Below are positions 7,175 through 15,874 of a DNA stretch of 27,017 nucleotides, piece by piece (position 1 is the first letter of the stretch; each line of letters begins with the position of its first letter). Below the pieces are notes generated by a model, which saw only the letters and a program-made list of their open reading frames with translations, did no database searches and was not told the origin of the DNA. The translations under genes and the position numbers were made by a program. This stretch comes from Paenibacillus sp. FSL H7-0331 (GTDB taxonomy: Bacteria; Bacillota; Bacilli; Paenibacillales; NBRC-103111): positions 1 through 27,017 of the forward strand of contig NZ_MRTH01000060.1 in NCBI RefSeq assembly GCF_001956045.1. Reading direction: 5' to 3'.

Positions 7175-7603
7175 TTAACGATTCCTTTTCTTTAACTCTT
7201 GGAGCTTAGTCTCCAATGTTTGAATAAGATGCGGATCAGCCTCATCAATGACATCTACGATATGGGTTACCATCAAATCACCAAAATCTTCAATCAAGCC
7301 GCGAGTTACGTTTTTCGTCTGTTCGGCCAAAAACTGTTCTTTGGTTGACGCTGCTTTGAAATGAGTAAGCTTCGTACGACCTTTTCCTTCCGTGTGCCTA
7401 TGCAGCAGCCCCTTGTCATATAACCGATTCATGACGGTCATGATCGTATTAATCGAATATGGACTCTCTTCATTCAGCTTATGGTGCATTTGTTTAATGC
7501 TCAGCTCTTCAGATACCCAAAAAACCTCCATAATTCGGGCTTCCAAGGTACCCAGAAACCGATGCAAACCTTCCTCCTGAAACATATATTTATTTATCTT
7601 CAT
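7175..7603 (-). CDS. BlaI/MecI/CopY family repressor
   Basis: A 142-residue winged-helix repressor. The HTH spans LGTLEARIMEVFW, SIKQMHHKLNE and the recognition helix INTIMTVMNRLYDKGLLHR; the C-terminal part (residues about 85-135) is the helical dimerisation tail where M56 proteases cleave. It has a N-terminal extension of about ten residues before the usual start of the domain. The ATG at 7603 has no good Shine-Dalgarno of its own. It overlaps, as ATGA, the stop codon of an upstream 18-codon ORF that does have one (7600-7656). No beta-lactamase or penicillin-binding-protein gene is nearby, so the regulated target is not obvious beyond the operon itself. Confidence 0.87.
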   Translation of the reverse strand: MKINKYMFQEEGLHRFLGTLEARIMEVFWVSEELSIKQMHHKLNEESPYSINTIMTVMNRLYDKGLLHRHTEGKGRTKLTHFKAASTKEQFLAEQTKNVTRGLIEDFGDLMVTHIVDVIDEADPHLIQTLETKLQELKKRNR

Positions 7604-7656
7604 CTACCGGCACGCTTTCTGGATTCATAGGATTCACCTACAATGAAATTCGCCAT
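7600..7656 (-). CDS. Putative 18-residue leader peptide overlapping blaI
   Basis: ATG at 7654-7656 is preceded by AAGGTG with an ideal eight-base spacer. The frame encodes MANFIVGESYESRKRAGR and stops with TGA at 7600-7602, overlapping the blaI ATG (ATGA). It supplies the ribosome binding site that blaI lacks, so it may act as a coupling cistron. No similarity to a known peptide is recognised. The alternative is that it is a chance ORF and blaI is translated from a weak site. Confidence 0.5.
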   Translation of the reverse strand: MANFIVGESYESRKRAGR

Positions 7657-7691
7657 GAACTCATCACCTTCATTTCATAATTTATCTTAGC

Positions 7692-7702
7692 TTACAGTAT
7701 AA
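7692..7702 (-). promoter_or_regulatory. Possible BlaI operator over the -10 box of its operon
   Basis: Minus strand TTATACTGTAA is an imperfect palindrome resembling BlaI/MecI sites (TTACA-TGTAA half-sites, here one base closer together and with one change). It contains TATACT, a plausible -10 box about 40 bases before the leader ORF. No convincing -35 box is seen. No terminator is visible between this site and the end of the regulator gene at 7762, so read-through from the upstream operon is possible. Confidence 0.35.
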
Positions 7703-7761
7703 CAGAAAATCACCTCCCCCAACTCCCTGAATTCCTAACAATCAAACCTGCTCCGGATCGC

Positions 7762-10059
7762 TTACTGCCCGTTCGCTTGATTTGTTGATTGGTTTTTTTT
7801 CGTAAGGCTCAGCTCCCTGTATTGCTTCGGTGTAATTCCTTCCAGCTTGCGAAAATAACGTATAAAATTTTGCGGATTGTTATACCTCATCTTCTCCGAA
7901 ATTTCCGTGATCGACATACTCGTTTCAACCAAAAATTTCTTGGCCATTTGCAGCCGATGTCTCGACAAATAATCGCTGAAAACAAACCCGGTTTCTTTGC
8001 GAAATACACGGCTAATATATTCTGGATGATAGTTCAGACGGGCTGCGCAGCTCTCCAGAGACAAGGGCGAATCGTATTCCTGATCAATAATAGCAAGCAT
8101 CTGATCGGAAATTCTCGTATACAGGGTTTCCCTGCTCTTTTCGATATAATCTATCAGTGGACGAATCATCGTAAGTCTCATCCATCCTACGATTTCCTTG
8201 GTCGATTTCAAGGCAAGAATTTCATTTACAACCTCTTTTTCCTGAGGAACGATATGATACAGGGTGCCCCCCATTTCCTGAACAAGCCGCGTCATATCGA
8301 CAAGCAGTCGAAGCAGCACCAACTGAAATTCCTGCTGGCTTATGGCTTTGCGGGTAATGATCACCATGAATTCATCCAGCAGCTGATAGCTTCCCGCTTC
8401 ATCCAACTGCTTAATGCGGTCCATCAGCTCATTGACGACTTGCTGCGGATACGTAACAGATGGCTCTGCCACTTCAGGCTGCATGTCCTCGAGGAACAGA
8501 ATCGATTGCTGTCCCAGTCGTACGCTGTAAGACAGCGCTTCCTTCGCTTCTTTTAAGGCATTCGGTGCCTCATTTAGCTCCATAAACAAACAGCTGATGC
8601 CCATACTGACATTGAGATGCAAATACTGTTCCACTGAATTTTGAATCGCCGCCGCCCATTCATATAGCTCCGCCTTTGAAGCCTCTGGATGCTCGGCATG
8701 ACTGCCTAATAAGGTCACCTGGAGATCGTTGATTACAACCGGATTCAGCCTGAATGGCCGGGGAATTATTTCCCCAGCCATATTAAGAATCGCAAACAGA
8801 AGCAGATCTCGATCCCGATCGGTGTAGTTAGATCCTTCGAGTGTATCAATACGTACGCAGATGACCCGCATTTGCTTCCAGCATTCCAACTCATGGGTTT
8901 CTATACGATCAGCTATTTCTTTGGCGTTAACTGCTCCCTGCAGCAATTTATGTACAAAAAAATCGCCGAGCTGATGCCTCATATGGGATTCCTTCCCCAT
9001 GAGCACATGCATGTTTTTTTCAATCCAATAAAATTCATCGTTTCTCTTGGAGCGCGGCATATCCGGCGATTTCAATACAAGATCGTACAGCTTGCGAACC
9101 GGACCATACAGCCTGCGAGTCCCCTCCAACGATACAATAAAGATCAGGATACACACAACCAAACAAATGAAGATAGTCACCCATCCGATTGCTTTTGATT
9201 CCTTCGTGATCTCGTTAATATTTGTTTTCACCACATAAATCCAGCCGTTATAATTCGATTGCCTATACGTAATTCCATAGGTATGATTAGCGGTTTCAAA
9301 TTGATCCGCTTCCCTGTTGGCCTGCTTAATGGTCTGCATGTACGTCTCATCGGAGAGCTCCATACCGATCATATCCGGCTTGCTGGCTGCAAGTATGCGG
9401 TAATGCTCATCCAGGACGTACATGTCCCCAGAATCGCCACCGCTGACTTTGGGGATCATTTTATTCAATTCGTGGCTGGGCAATACGGCAACCAGAAGAC
9501 CGAGCGGGCTAAAGGAATTAATCGGGATCGTTTTGACAATCGCCGTATTCCATACCCGCGGGTTCGACTTTTCAAAAAAAGGTGATTCAAACACAGTCCA
9601 AAAAAACAGCTTGCCTTTATTGACATATCCCGTAAAGGTGGGGCTAAGCTCGCTGGCCTGCAGTGATTCTTTGCCAGCGCTGCTTAAGATCCAATTTTTA
9701 TTGAAATTCACAAGGTAAACGTCCGATAGTCCGAATTCATAGAGCTGCAACCGATACAGCGTCTGCATCAATTTCTCATAGGCCAGATAGTCTTCACTGT
9801 CGAGCTCCTGCTCCATAGCATCGATCACAAGTGGCGAGTTGGTAATTTGGGCCTGGGCATTATCCACCATTTTCAGCTTTTGTTCAAAACGAAGCTGTGT
9901 TTGTTCCACCATCTCCATGTCGCTTCTGTGTGCCTTATCCAACAATAGCTGTGATGATTTGGCATAAGAGAAATAACCCAGCGTTATGACGGGAATCAAC
10001 CCTATCAGGATGCAGAACAAAAACAATCGCTTGAAATAGTTAAAACGGCGGTTTTTCAT
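7762..10059 (-). CDS. Membrane-bound AraC-family sensor/regulator (YesN-like, Cache-type sensor)
   Basis: A 765-residue one-component sensor common beside sugar importers in paenibacilli. Membrane helices lie at about 12-32 (LFLFCILIGLIPVITLGYF) and 290-312 (GWVTIFICLVVCILIFIVSL), enclosing an extracellular domain of about 255 residues with a Cache-like pattern (DMYVLDEHYRILAASKPDM, GWIYVVKTNI). A cytoplasmic middle region leads to a C-terminal AraC double HTH (LSLESCAARLNYHPEYISR, then ITEISEKMRYNNPQNFIRYF). Of two adjacent ATGs, the second (10059) is better spaced from GGAGG. It is the last gene of the uronide operon, 28 bases after the lyase-like gene, and presumably activates the operon in response to an extracellular sugar or to the binding protein. 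Confidence 0.87.
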   Translation of the reverse strand: MKNRRFNYFKRLFLFCILIGLIPVITLGYFSYAKSSQLLLDKAHRSDMEMVEQTQLRFEQKLKMVDNAQAQITNSPLVIDAMEQELDSEDYLAYEKLMQTLYRLQLYEFGLSDVYLVNFNKNWILSSAGKESLQASELSPTFTGYVNKGKLFFWTVFESPFFEKSNPRVWNTAIVKTIPINSFSPLGLLVAVLPSHELNKMIPKVSGGDSGDMYVLDEHYRILAASKPDMIGMELSDETYMQTIKQANREADQFETANHTYGITYRQSNYNGWIYVVKTNINEITKESKAIGWVTIFICLVVCILIFIVSLEGTRRLYGPVRKLYDLVLKSPDMPRSKRNDEFYWIEKNMHVLMGKESHMRHQLGDFFVHKLLQGAVNAKEIADRIETHELECWKQMRVICVRIDTLEGSNYTDRDRDLLLFAILNMAGEIIPRPFRLNPVVINDLQVTLLGSHAEHPEASKAELYEWAAAIQNSVEQYLHLNVSMGISCLFMELNEAPNALKEAKEALSYSVRLGQQSILFLEDMQPEVAEPSVTYPQQVVNELMDRIKQLDEAGSYQLLDEFMVIITRKAISQQEFQLVLLRLLVDMTRLVQEMGGTLYHIVPQEKEVVNEILALKSTKEIVGWMRLTMIRPLIDYIEKSRETLYTRISDQMLAIIDQEYDSPLSLESCAARLNYHPEYISRVFRKETGFVFSDYLSRHRLQMAKKFLVETSMSITEISEKMRYNNPQNFIRYFRKLEGITPKQYRELSLTKKNQSTNQANGQ

Positions 10060-10090
10060 CATGTACCTCCAACTCGCAGCAACCTATCGA

Positions 10091-11137
10091 CTATTCTGCA
10101 AGCTCCGCGAGCATCTCGTCGGGGATAACTGCCAAATAAACATTTGGAATCCCCCCGGCATCCGAATTATATACCACCATTTTGCCATCCGGGCTGAAGG
10201 AGGGGTGTGGATGCGTCCACTGTGGATGGCAGGATGAGCTGTTGGGGTAACACAGGACCTTGTGCTTCTTCGTTGCTGTATGAATCAGGTGTATGCCATG
10301 ATCAGGCCAGTTCGTATCCGAGACCATCCACTCCCCATTCATACTGCAGGACCCATGCCAGTAATGCTCCCCGTTGACAAACAGCTCAGGCTCTTCATAA
10401 TTCTCCGCCATGATGGCAATTCCCTGCTGCTCCTTCTCCAGATTGGACATAATCCGTTTGGTGCCTCCAAGCCACATCCAATGTCCATTCCCATAGGCAA
10501 GCTCCAAAGGACGCAGGTTGCTGCCATCCTGATCAATCAGCCAAATATTTCTGTTGAATGCGTCGGGTCCGTCCTGAAAAGCAATAACCTTGCCCTCCGT
10601 AGGCTCGCATTGGGTATGTGTGATATCCGGATTTTCAAAGATCACTTCGGCCTCCTTGCCGTCTGTAGTGAATCTGGCAATCCCGCGTCGACCATTTTTC
10701 AGAGTAGCCTCTACATAATAATTTTTGTCGTCATAAGTCATACTGGCACACTCTGCATCCCACGTCAGTGCATCCAAATAGCTGATGCTATCTTCCTCAT
10801 AGGTATCCATCGACACTCGGCGAAGCTCGCCATTCGTGACGTAGTACAACCATTTTCCATCATAGGAGACCATAGCCCCTCGCACATTCGGACGATCTGT
10901 CAGTTGAACCAGCCCCATACCGTCTGTTTGAACCTTGAAAACATCGATCTGCGAATCCCGCTGCGCGGACCTGTAGGTTTTGAATACCAATGACCGGGAA
11001 TCCGGAGTAAATGCATTAATATGAAAATATAGCTTGCTGTTAATGGTAGGGAACGCAGTCAGCTTGGTTATCTTCACGCCGGTTCTGCTATCCTCAAAAA
11101 ATTGCCTTTCAGATGGATATGCCTGGCCTCTTGCCAT
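10091..11137 (-). CDS. Oligogalacturonate lyase-like beta-propeller protein (PL22 family), copy 1
   Basis: A 348-residue protein without signal peptide, so cytoplasmic. Repeated strand pairs of the TolB/WD40-like kind (FTPDSRSLVF, SYDGKWLYYV, SMNGEWMVSD, FSPDGKMVVYNSD) indicate a seven-bladed propeller. The cluster HPQWTHPHPSFSPDG places Gln306, His309 and His311 in the Q-x-x-H-x-H spacing that I recall for the manganese ligands of Yersinia PL22 oligogalacturonate lyase (Gln350, His353, His355); His258 or His261 in EHYWHGS could be the fourth. Expected reaction: beta-elimination of short galacturonate oligomers after import. AAGGAG precedes the ATG. It is a clear paralogue of the gene at 13177-14259. 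Exact substrate unproven. Confidence 0.75.
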   Translation of the reverse strand: MARGQAYPSERQFFEDSRTGVKITKLTAFPTINSKLYFHINAFTPDSRSLVFKTYRSAQRDSQIDVFKVQTDGMGLVQLTDRPNVRGAMVSYDGKWLYYVTNGELRRVSMDTYEEDSISYLDALTWDAECASMTYDDKNYYVEATLKNGRRGIARFTTDGKEAEVIFENPDITHTQCEPTEGKVIAFQDGPDAFNRNIWLIDQDGSNLRPLELAYGNGHWMWLGGTKRIMSNLEKEQQGIAIMAENYEEPELFVNGEHYWHGSCSMNGEWMVSDTNWPDHGIHLIHTATKKHKVLCYPNSSSCHPQWTHPHPSFSPDGKMVVYNSDAGGIPNVYLAVIPDEMLAELAE

Positions 11138-11155
11138 TTTGGAAACACTCCTTCG

Positions 11156-12130
11156 TTAATGGGTATGTGCTTGTGCAGACTTTTTCGCTCTTATTGCCAT
11201 TCTTGTGCAATGCAGCTCCTCTTCAAGCGTAACAGGCATTTCCGCTTTACCAAGCAGCGTTTGGATGAACATGTCCCAATAGCTTTCCTCAGGCGCGGAG
11301 GTGTCGATGGGACCCAAGTCGGTCTCACCCACGATAAGCCGGGTCCTGGCTCCGCCATCCACAACTTCGATAAACCCCTTTGTTCCGAATATCCGCAAGT
11401 GCTCATTGCCCCAGCTTCCAAACCCCTTGGCATTCAAATAGTTGGCGACAATGCTGGCAACACCTCCATTTGTGAGCCTCATCATCATACTGGCCGCCAT
11501 ATGAAGCCCGCCGTGCTCGCTCGGATTGCCAAGCTTCGTTTCCATAGCGTGAATTTCTTCGATTCTTACGCAAGCCACGTGCTCAACAAATCGTATCGCG
11601 TGAATGCCGTTCTGGCCGATGAGTCCCCCGTCTATCGCCTCATCCTGAGGACGAGCGTCGTGGTACGGGTACGACTTCTGGGCGAATACCTGTACCACCT
11701 CGCCAATCACACCGGACTGAACCAGATTGCGTATGGCCAGGTACGGCTGTTGAAAGCCCGTTCCTGCCATTTCGCGGAATAAGCACCCTGTTTCGCTCAC
11801 AACCTGCAGCAGCTGGTCCAGCTCTGCTTCATGCATGGCGCATGGCTTTTCCGCATACACATGCCTGCCTTGCCGCATACACATGATCGCTTCATTGGCC
11901 TGGTTGGCTCTGCGTGGTGAGCATAAGGAAACGACCTGCACCCTTTCATCCTTTAGCAATTCCTCCAGCGAATCATAATGCCTTATATCCGTATCGGATT
12001 GCTGCTCAGGGGTAAGCAGACTCCTATCCATAGCGGCTGTGGCCACGATAGCTGCATAGGGATGGTTGACCAGCTCGCCATGTATCTGATGTCCACCGTT
12101 ATTGCCGAATAAGCCTACGCCAATTTTCAT
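11156..12130 (-). CDS. Gfo/Idh/MocA family oxidoreductase
   Basis: A 324-residue NAD(P)-dependent sugar oxidoreductase. The N-terminal Rossmann domain starts with IGVGLFGNNGGHQIHGE, an unusual dinucleotide loop for the family, and continues to VVSLCSPRRANQANEAI and the family signature AEKPCAMHEAELD, where the Lys is the conserved substrate/cofactor residue. The C-terminal alpha/beta domain includes GGLIGQNGIHAIRF, whose His is in the usual catalytic region. GGAGG precedes the ATG, which overlaps the upstream oxidoreductase stop (ATGA), so the two are translationally coupled. It probably oxidises, reduces or epimerises a product of the neighbouring lyases; the substrate is not readable. Confidence 0.83.
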   Translation of the reverse strand: MKIGVGLFGNNGGHQIHGELVNHPYAAIVATAAMDRSLLTPEQQSDTDIRHYDSLEELLKDERVQVVSLCSPRRANQANEAIMCMRQGRHVYAEKPCAMHEAELDQLLQVVSETGCLFREMAGTGFQQPYLAIRNLVQSGVIGEVVQVFAQKSYPYHDARPQDEAIDGGLIGQNGIHAIRFVEHVACVRIEEIHAMETKLGNPSEHGGLHMAASMMMRLTNGGVASIVANYLNAKGFGSWGNEHLRIFGTKGFIEVVDGGARTRLIVGETDLGPIDTSAPEESYWDMFIQTLLGKAEMPVTLEEELHCTRMAIRAKKSAQAHTH

Positions 12131-13167
12131 GATTCCTCCTGAACGAGCTCAATCCTTCCACTTCGGTCGGATCTTCGCATCGCCTCAATGATTTTAAGCC
12201 CCTCCACCACATCATGGATATAAGACTCTTCATTCATTATACGATCACATACGGACTGGTAAAACTCCTTCCATTGATACCGGCCTGCATCTCCAGTAAC
12301 CTCGACCTCTTCGGTAACTCTTAATCTGGTTATCGGGTGCCGTGCCACTAGAAGCAGCTTGCTGGCGTCCCCTTCATTCGTTGGCATCACATCGCAATAA
12401 AAGGTTCCGTGCTCGAAATTCAGAATCATCGGGCTTTTATACCTCTGACTGTCATCTACGCAAAAACTCCCGAATATATTGGCTATCGCGCCGTTACGGA
12501 AAAGCAGGCTCACCTGCGAGTTATCAACTGTAGGCCGCTCTGTGATCAGGCGAGAGCTCATAGTCGATACTTTATGAACGGGCCCGAATATTCGAGCCAT
12601 GTCGTTGATGATATAGATGCCGAGCCTGAATATAGGCGCAACCGGACACTTTTCGGGGTCGTCATACCAGCCTCCATCTGCTTGTTCGTGATAATTAACC
12701 CAAATGTCCCATCGACCACCGATCGGCATGCCCAGTTCATATTTCACTCTCCACGCTGTGATGTAGTTCAACGTATCATACCATGCAGGACCTGGAGAAT
12801 TCATATGGACGACGCGCTTCATCGCATTAGCCTTATGGAGGATATCGAATGCTTTTTGCGGATTCAGCTCAAAGGGCTTCGTTGTCATGACATCTTTTCC
12901 AGAATTAATGATCTGATCGATCAGCTCTGCTCTTCCTGCCGGAGGCGTGTACAGACCAACCACCTGAACCTCTGGGTCGGCAAGGAGACTCGCAATGGAA
13001 TAATAGGGCTTCGCTCCATATTTCATAGCGCATTCATCGACCTTGGCGGGATCGAGATCGCAAACCGCGTACACTCGGAAATAGGGGTTGCCCGCCCCCT
13101 CCAGCAATTCCTCAATCACTGTACTGCCGAATCTTAACCCCACAATTGCTATATTCTGTTTCTCCAT
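12127..13167 (-). CDS. Gfo/Idh/MocA family oxidoreductase
   Basis: A 346-residue protein of the same family as, but only distantly like, the gene overlapping its 3' end. Rossmann start IAIVGLRFGSTVIEELLEG, strand end VYAVCDLDPAKV (Asp after beta-2, suggesting NAD preference), VVGLYTPPAGRAEL and the signature TTKPFELNPQKA with the conserved Lys. DIWVNYHEQADGGWYDDPEK lies in the substrate domain. A modest GGGTGAA precedes the ATG. It starts ten bases after the upstream lyase-like gene. Two unlike oxidoreductases fused by an ATGA overlap suggest a consecutive or paired oxidation-reduction on the same sugar, which is inference. Confidence 0.83.
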   Translation of the reverse strand: MEKQNIAIVGLRFGSTVIEELLEGAGNPYFRVYAVCDLDPAKVDECAMKYGAKPYYSIASLLADPEVQVVGLYTPPAGRAELIDQIINSGKDVMTTKPFELNPQKAFDILHKANAMKRVVHMNSPGPAWYDTLNYITAWRVKYELGMPIGGRWDIWVNYHEQADGGWYDDPEKCPVAPIFRLGIYIINDMARIFGPVHKVSTMSSRLITERPTVDNSQVSLLFRNGAIANIFGSFCVDDSQRYKSPMILNFEHGTFYCDVMPTNEGDASKLLLVARHPITRLRVTEEVEVTGDAGRYQWKEFYQSVCDRIMNEESYIHDVVEGLKIIEAMRRSDRSGRIELVQEES

Positions 13168-13176
13168 AAAAATGTT

Positions 13177-14259
13177 TCACCCGCCACTTTGTAATTCTGC
13201 TCGCAAATGCTCAGGAATCTTGACCAGATACATCTGGGCAGTTCCGGTTATATCGGAATTATACACCACATAATTACCGTCAGGACTAAATGAAGGGTGC
13301 GGGTGAGACCATTGCGGATGAGAGGAAGAGCTTTGTGAATAGCATAATGTTGCGTACTTTTTGTTATCGACATGAATCAATTGAATGCCATTATCAGGCC
13401 AGCTCGTGTCCGATACCATCCATTTGCCGTCGCGGCTGCTGGCCGCATGCCAGAAATGCTCGCCGGTGACAATGATTTCCGGATTATTGTCATGCTCGCC
13501 CATCACCGCGATGCCGTTAAACTGTTTCTCCAGATTGGTCAAGATTCTTTGTGTAGAGCCGAGCCACATCCAATGCCCATTACCATAAGGCATGTCCAGA
13601 GGCCTCACATTGGTTCCATCCTCGTTGATCAGCCATATATTGCGATGCTGAGCATCCGGTCCATGCTGAAAGGCAACAACCTTCGCTTCCGAGGGCTCAC
13701 ATTGGGTATGGGTAATCGAATCCGATTCATAAATAATAGCGGCTTCTTTACCGTCTGTCGTATATCTGAGTATCGCTCTTCTACCATTTGTCAGTGTGGC
13801 ATCTGTAAAATATACACGCCCATCACTGCTCATGCTGGCATTAATGGTTGAACCAGCTGTGTTACTGCTAAGCCCCGTAGACGGCTGTATGCCGTCTATA
13901 TACCCAATCCGGTCCTCACGATAATCCGTCATCGATACTCGGCGAAGCTCCCCATGGCACATATAATACAGCCAATGGCCATCAGGCGACACAACCGGGC
14001 TGCCAGCCTCTGCGGCGTCGGTAAGCTGTGTTAGTCCCTTTCCATCGATATTGACCTTGAAAATATCGACCTTCGAATCCCTCGTTGCCTCGGAGAATAC
14101 CTGAAATACAAGCGTTTGTGAATCTGGTGTGAACGCATTGACGTGAAAATACAATTTAATATTGATGCACGGGAAAGAGGTCAGCTGCACAATCTCCGCC
14201 CCTGTTACAGCATCTTTGAAAAACCGTCTTTCCGACGAATAGACACGGCCTCTACTCAA
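13177..14259 (-). CDS. Oligogalacturonate lyase-like beta-propeller protein (PL22 family), copy 2
   Basis: A 360-residue paralogue of the protein at 10091-11137, co-linear over its full length except for an insertion near residues 125-137 (a Ser/Thr/Asn-rich loop). All presumed active-site blocks are kept: ITHTQCEPSE, GNGHWMWLG, GEHFWHAAS and HPQWSHPHPSFSPDG (Gln316, His319, His321). There is no signal peptide. The start is TTG at 14259 with AGGAG nine bases upstream, giving the same N-terminus (SRG..Y.SERRFF) as copy 1. Conserved metal-ligand spacing in both copies suggests both are active, perhaps on oligomers of different length or decoration. Confidence 0.75.
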   Translation of the reverse strand: MSRGRVYSSERRFFKDAVTGAEIVQLTSFPCINIKLYFHVNAFTPDSQTLVFQVFSEATRDSKVDIFKVNIDGKGLTQLTDAAEAGSPVVSPDGHWLYYMCHGELRRVSMTDYREDRIGYIDGIQPSTGLSSNTAGSTINASMSSDGRVYFTDATLTNGRRAILRYTTDGKEAAIIYESDSITHTQCEPSEAKVVAFQHGPDAQHRNIWLINEDGTNVRPLDMPYGNGHWMWLGSTQRILTNLEKQFNGIAVMGEHDNNPEIIVTGEHFWHAASSRDGKWMVSDTSWPDNGIQLIHVDNKKYATLCYSQSSSSHPQWSHPHPSFSPDGNYVVYNSDITGTAQMYLVKIPEHLRAELQSGG

Positions 14260-14297
14260 AACTGAACACTCCTATCGCTCTTTTTCTAGTTTGTACG

Positions 14298-15854
14298 CTA
14301 TTTGGTTTTACTTTTGGCAAAGCTCTCGGCGAATTCGGTCAACACTTTATCCCCGCCCGCCTTTTTCCAGTCCTCCTGAACCTTTTTCCATTCGTTTTCA
14401 TCGATTTTGTTCATAATAAACTTGACAGCGCCATCCGAAGCTATCTTTCTTAATTCATTACTTTTTTGGCTCCAGGTTGGGGATTCGAAGTATAGGGGCA
14501 GCGCCGGATTAACAACAGCAATTTTCACGTTATCCTTGATGAGCTGTTTCCCTTTTGTTGTCAATGGATTCTCGCCTGTTGCAACGAGCTCCTTCGAGCC
14601 GTCGTCAATACGTAGCTCACCGAGTCCGAGCGTATCCTTATCGAAGGCCTCATCTCCACCGATTTTCTCAACTTGACCATTCGTCAGCTTGTATTGCTTG
14701 CCTTCAAGTCCCCAGGTCAGCATGTTAACCGCATCCTGCTCCTGCAGCCTGTCAAAAAACGCCAGAATCCGTTTCAGTTCCTCTTCTGTCTTGATCGACG
14801 ATTTCGGGAACAGGAACACCCCGGTATAGCCCGGTTGAGCCCAGACCCGCTGACCTTTGGTCCCGGTTATCGTATCGAGAATCGCTATCTTCGCATTCGG
14901 ATTCAGCTTGGCAACCTCCATCTGCTGTTTACCGACATCATCAAACAGACCCAGATTAATGCCAGCCTTGCCTTGATTGAACATCGTGTTCATTTGTTGT
15001 TCTTCTGTCACGACGAAGTCCTGGTTCAACAGCTTTTCATCATACAGCTTTCTGATGTACTTCAGAGCTTCGAGGTATTCATTTGTCATGAAATCCGGCG
15101 TAAATTGTCCATTTTCTTCCTTCCATCCGTTCGGAGCTCCAAACCATGAAGCGATATGCGGGATCAAGTAACCCTGACCATCTTTAAAAGCAAGAACTCC
15201 ATAAGTGTCATCCTTGCCATTCTTGTCCGGATCATTTTTGGCAAACGCTTTCATGACGTTGTACATATCCTCAGGCGTTTTGGGTTCCTTCAAATTCAGA
15301 TTATCCAACCAATCCTTGCGGTATGTGACGCCAAATCGGGCAAGAGGTCTGGAACGGTATAAGCTGTACGTTTTCCCTTGTATTTTGGTACTCTCGAACT
15401 GCAGCTTACTCAGGGCGCTCAAGTTTTTGTAATCCTTCAAATACGGACCGATTTCCCAGAACAAGCCCGATTTAATCGCATTGACCAAGGGCGGGGCCGA
15501 AGAATTCAACGCCAGCATCACCTTGGGCAAATCATTGGAGGCAATCGAGACACTGACCTTATCGTCATAGGCAGAACGTGGCACCCATGTCATTTCGATT
15601 TGTGTATCCGTGATCTCCTGCAGCTTCTTCCAAATGTCATTCTGGTTGCTTGGCGGCTGAGGGGTGTAATAAGTGGCCATAATACTCAGCTTGAGCGGCG
15701 GCTGCTTCACGTCAGGCGGCTTGGGTGTTGTCGTCGTGCTGGCGGCGGCTGGCGCTTCTCCCTGCTGCTGCCCCTTATCTCCACTGCAGCCGACAGTCAG
15801 CACCGACAAGGTGACCAATGTACATATAGCTGTATGATAAGCTCGTTTTTTCAT
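14298..15854 (-). CDS. Extracellular solute-binding lipoprotein of a sugar ABC importer (LplA-like)
   Basis: A 518-residue lipoprotein. The signal peptide has a basic start (MKKR), a hydrophobic stretch and the lipobox TVGC with Cys23, followed by a Gln/Ala/Thr/Pro-rich linker to residue about 50. The rest is a family 1-type binding protein, typical in size for LplA/YtcQ proteins (about 500-560 residues). GAGGGAG lies before the ATG. Its two permease genes lie directly upstream in the operon and lyase-like genes directly downstream, pointing to an oligosaccharide, probably oligo-uronide, as ligand. No ATPase gene is present. Confidence 0.9.
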   Translation of the reverse strand: MKKRAYHTAICTLVTLSVLTVGCSGDKGQQQGEAPAAASTTTTPKPPDVKQPPLKLSIMATYYTPQPPSNQNDIWKKLQEITDTQIEMTWVPRSAYDDKVSVSIASNDLPKVMLALNSSAPPLVNAIKSGLFWEIGPYLKDYKNLSALSKLQFESTKIQGKTYSLYRSRPLARFGVTYRKDWLDNLNLKEPKTPEDMYNVMKAFAKNDPDKNGKDDTYGVLAFKDGQGYLIPHIASWFGAPNGWKEENGQFTPDFMTNEYLEALKYIRKLYDEKLLNQDFVVTEEQQMNTMFNQGKAGINLGLFDDVGKQQMEVAKLNPNAKIAILDTITGTKGQRVWAQPGYTGVFLFPKSSIKTEEELKRILAFFDRLQEQDAVNMLTWGLEGKQYKLTNGQVEKIGGDEAFDKDTLGLGELRIDDGSKELVATGENPLTTKGKQLIKDNVKIAVVNPALPLYFESPTWSQKSNELRKIASDGAVKFIMNKIDENEWKKVQEDWKKAGGDKVLTEFAESFAKSKTK

Positions 15855-15874
15855 CGCAGTTCTCCCTCTCCATA

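Noticed and set aside
7789..8556. 255-codon plus-strand ORF inside the AraC sensor gene
   Set aside because: Antisense shadow of a clear AraC-family coding region.
10262..10993. 243-codon plus-strand ORF
   Set aside because: Antisense shadow of the PL22-like gene; the minus frame has the propeller repeats.
12409..13137. 242-codon plus-strand ORF
   Set aside because: Antisense shadow of the Gfo/Idh/MocA gene, whose frame carries all family motifs.
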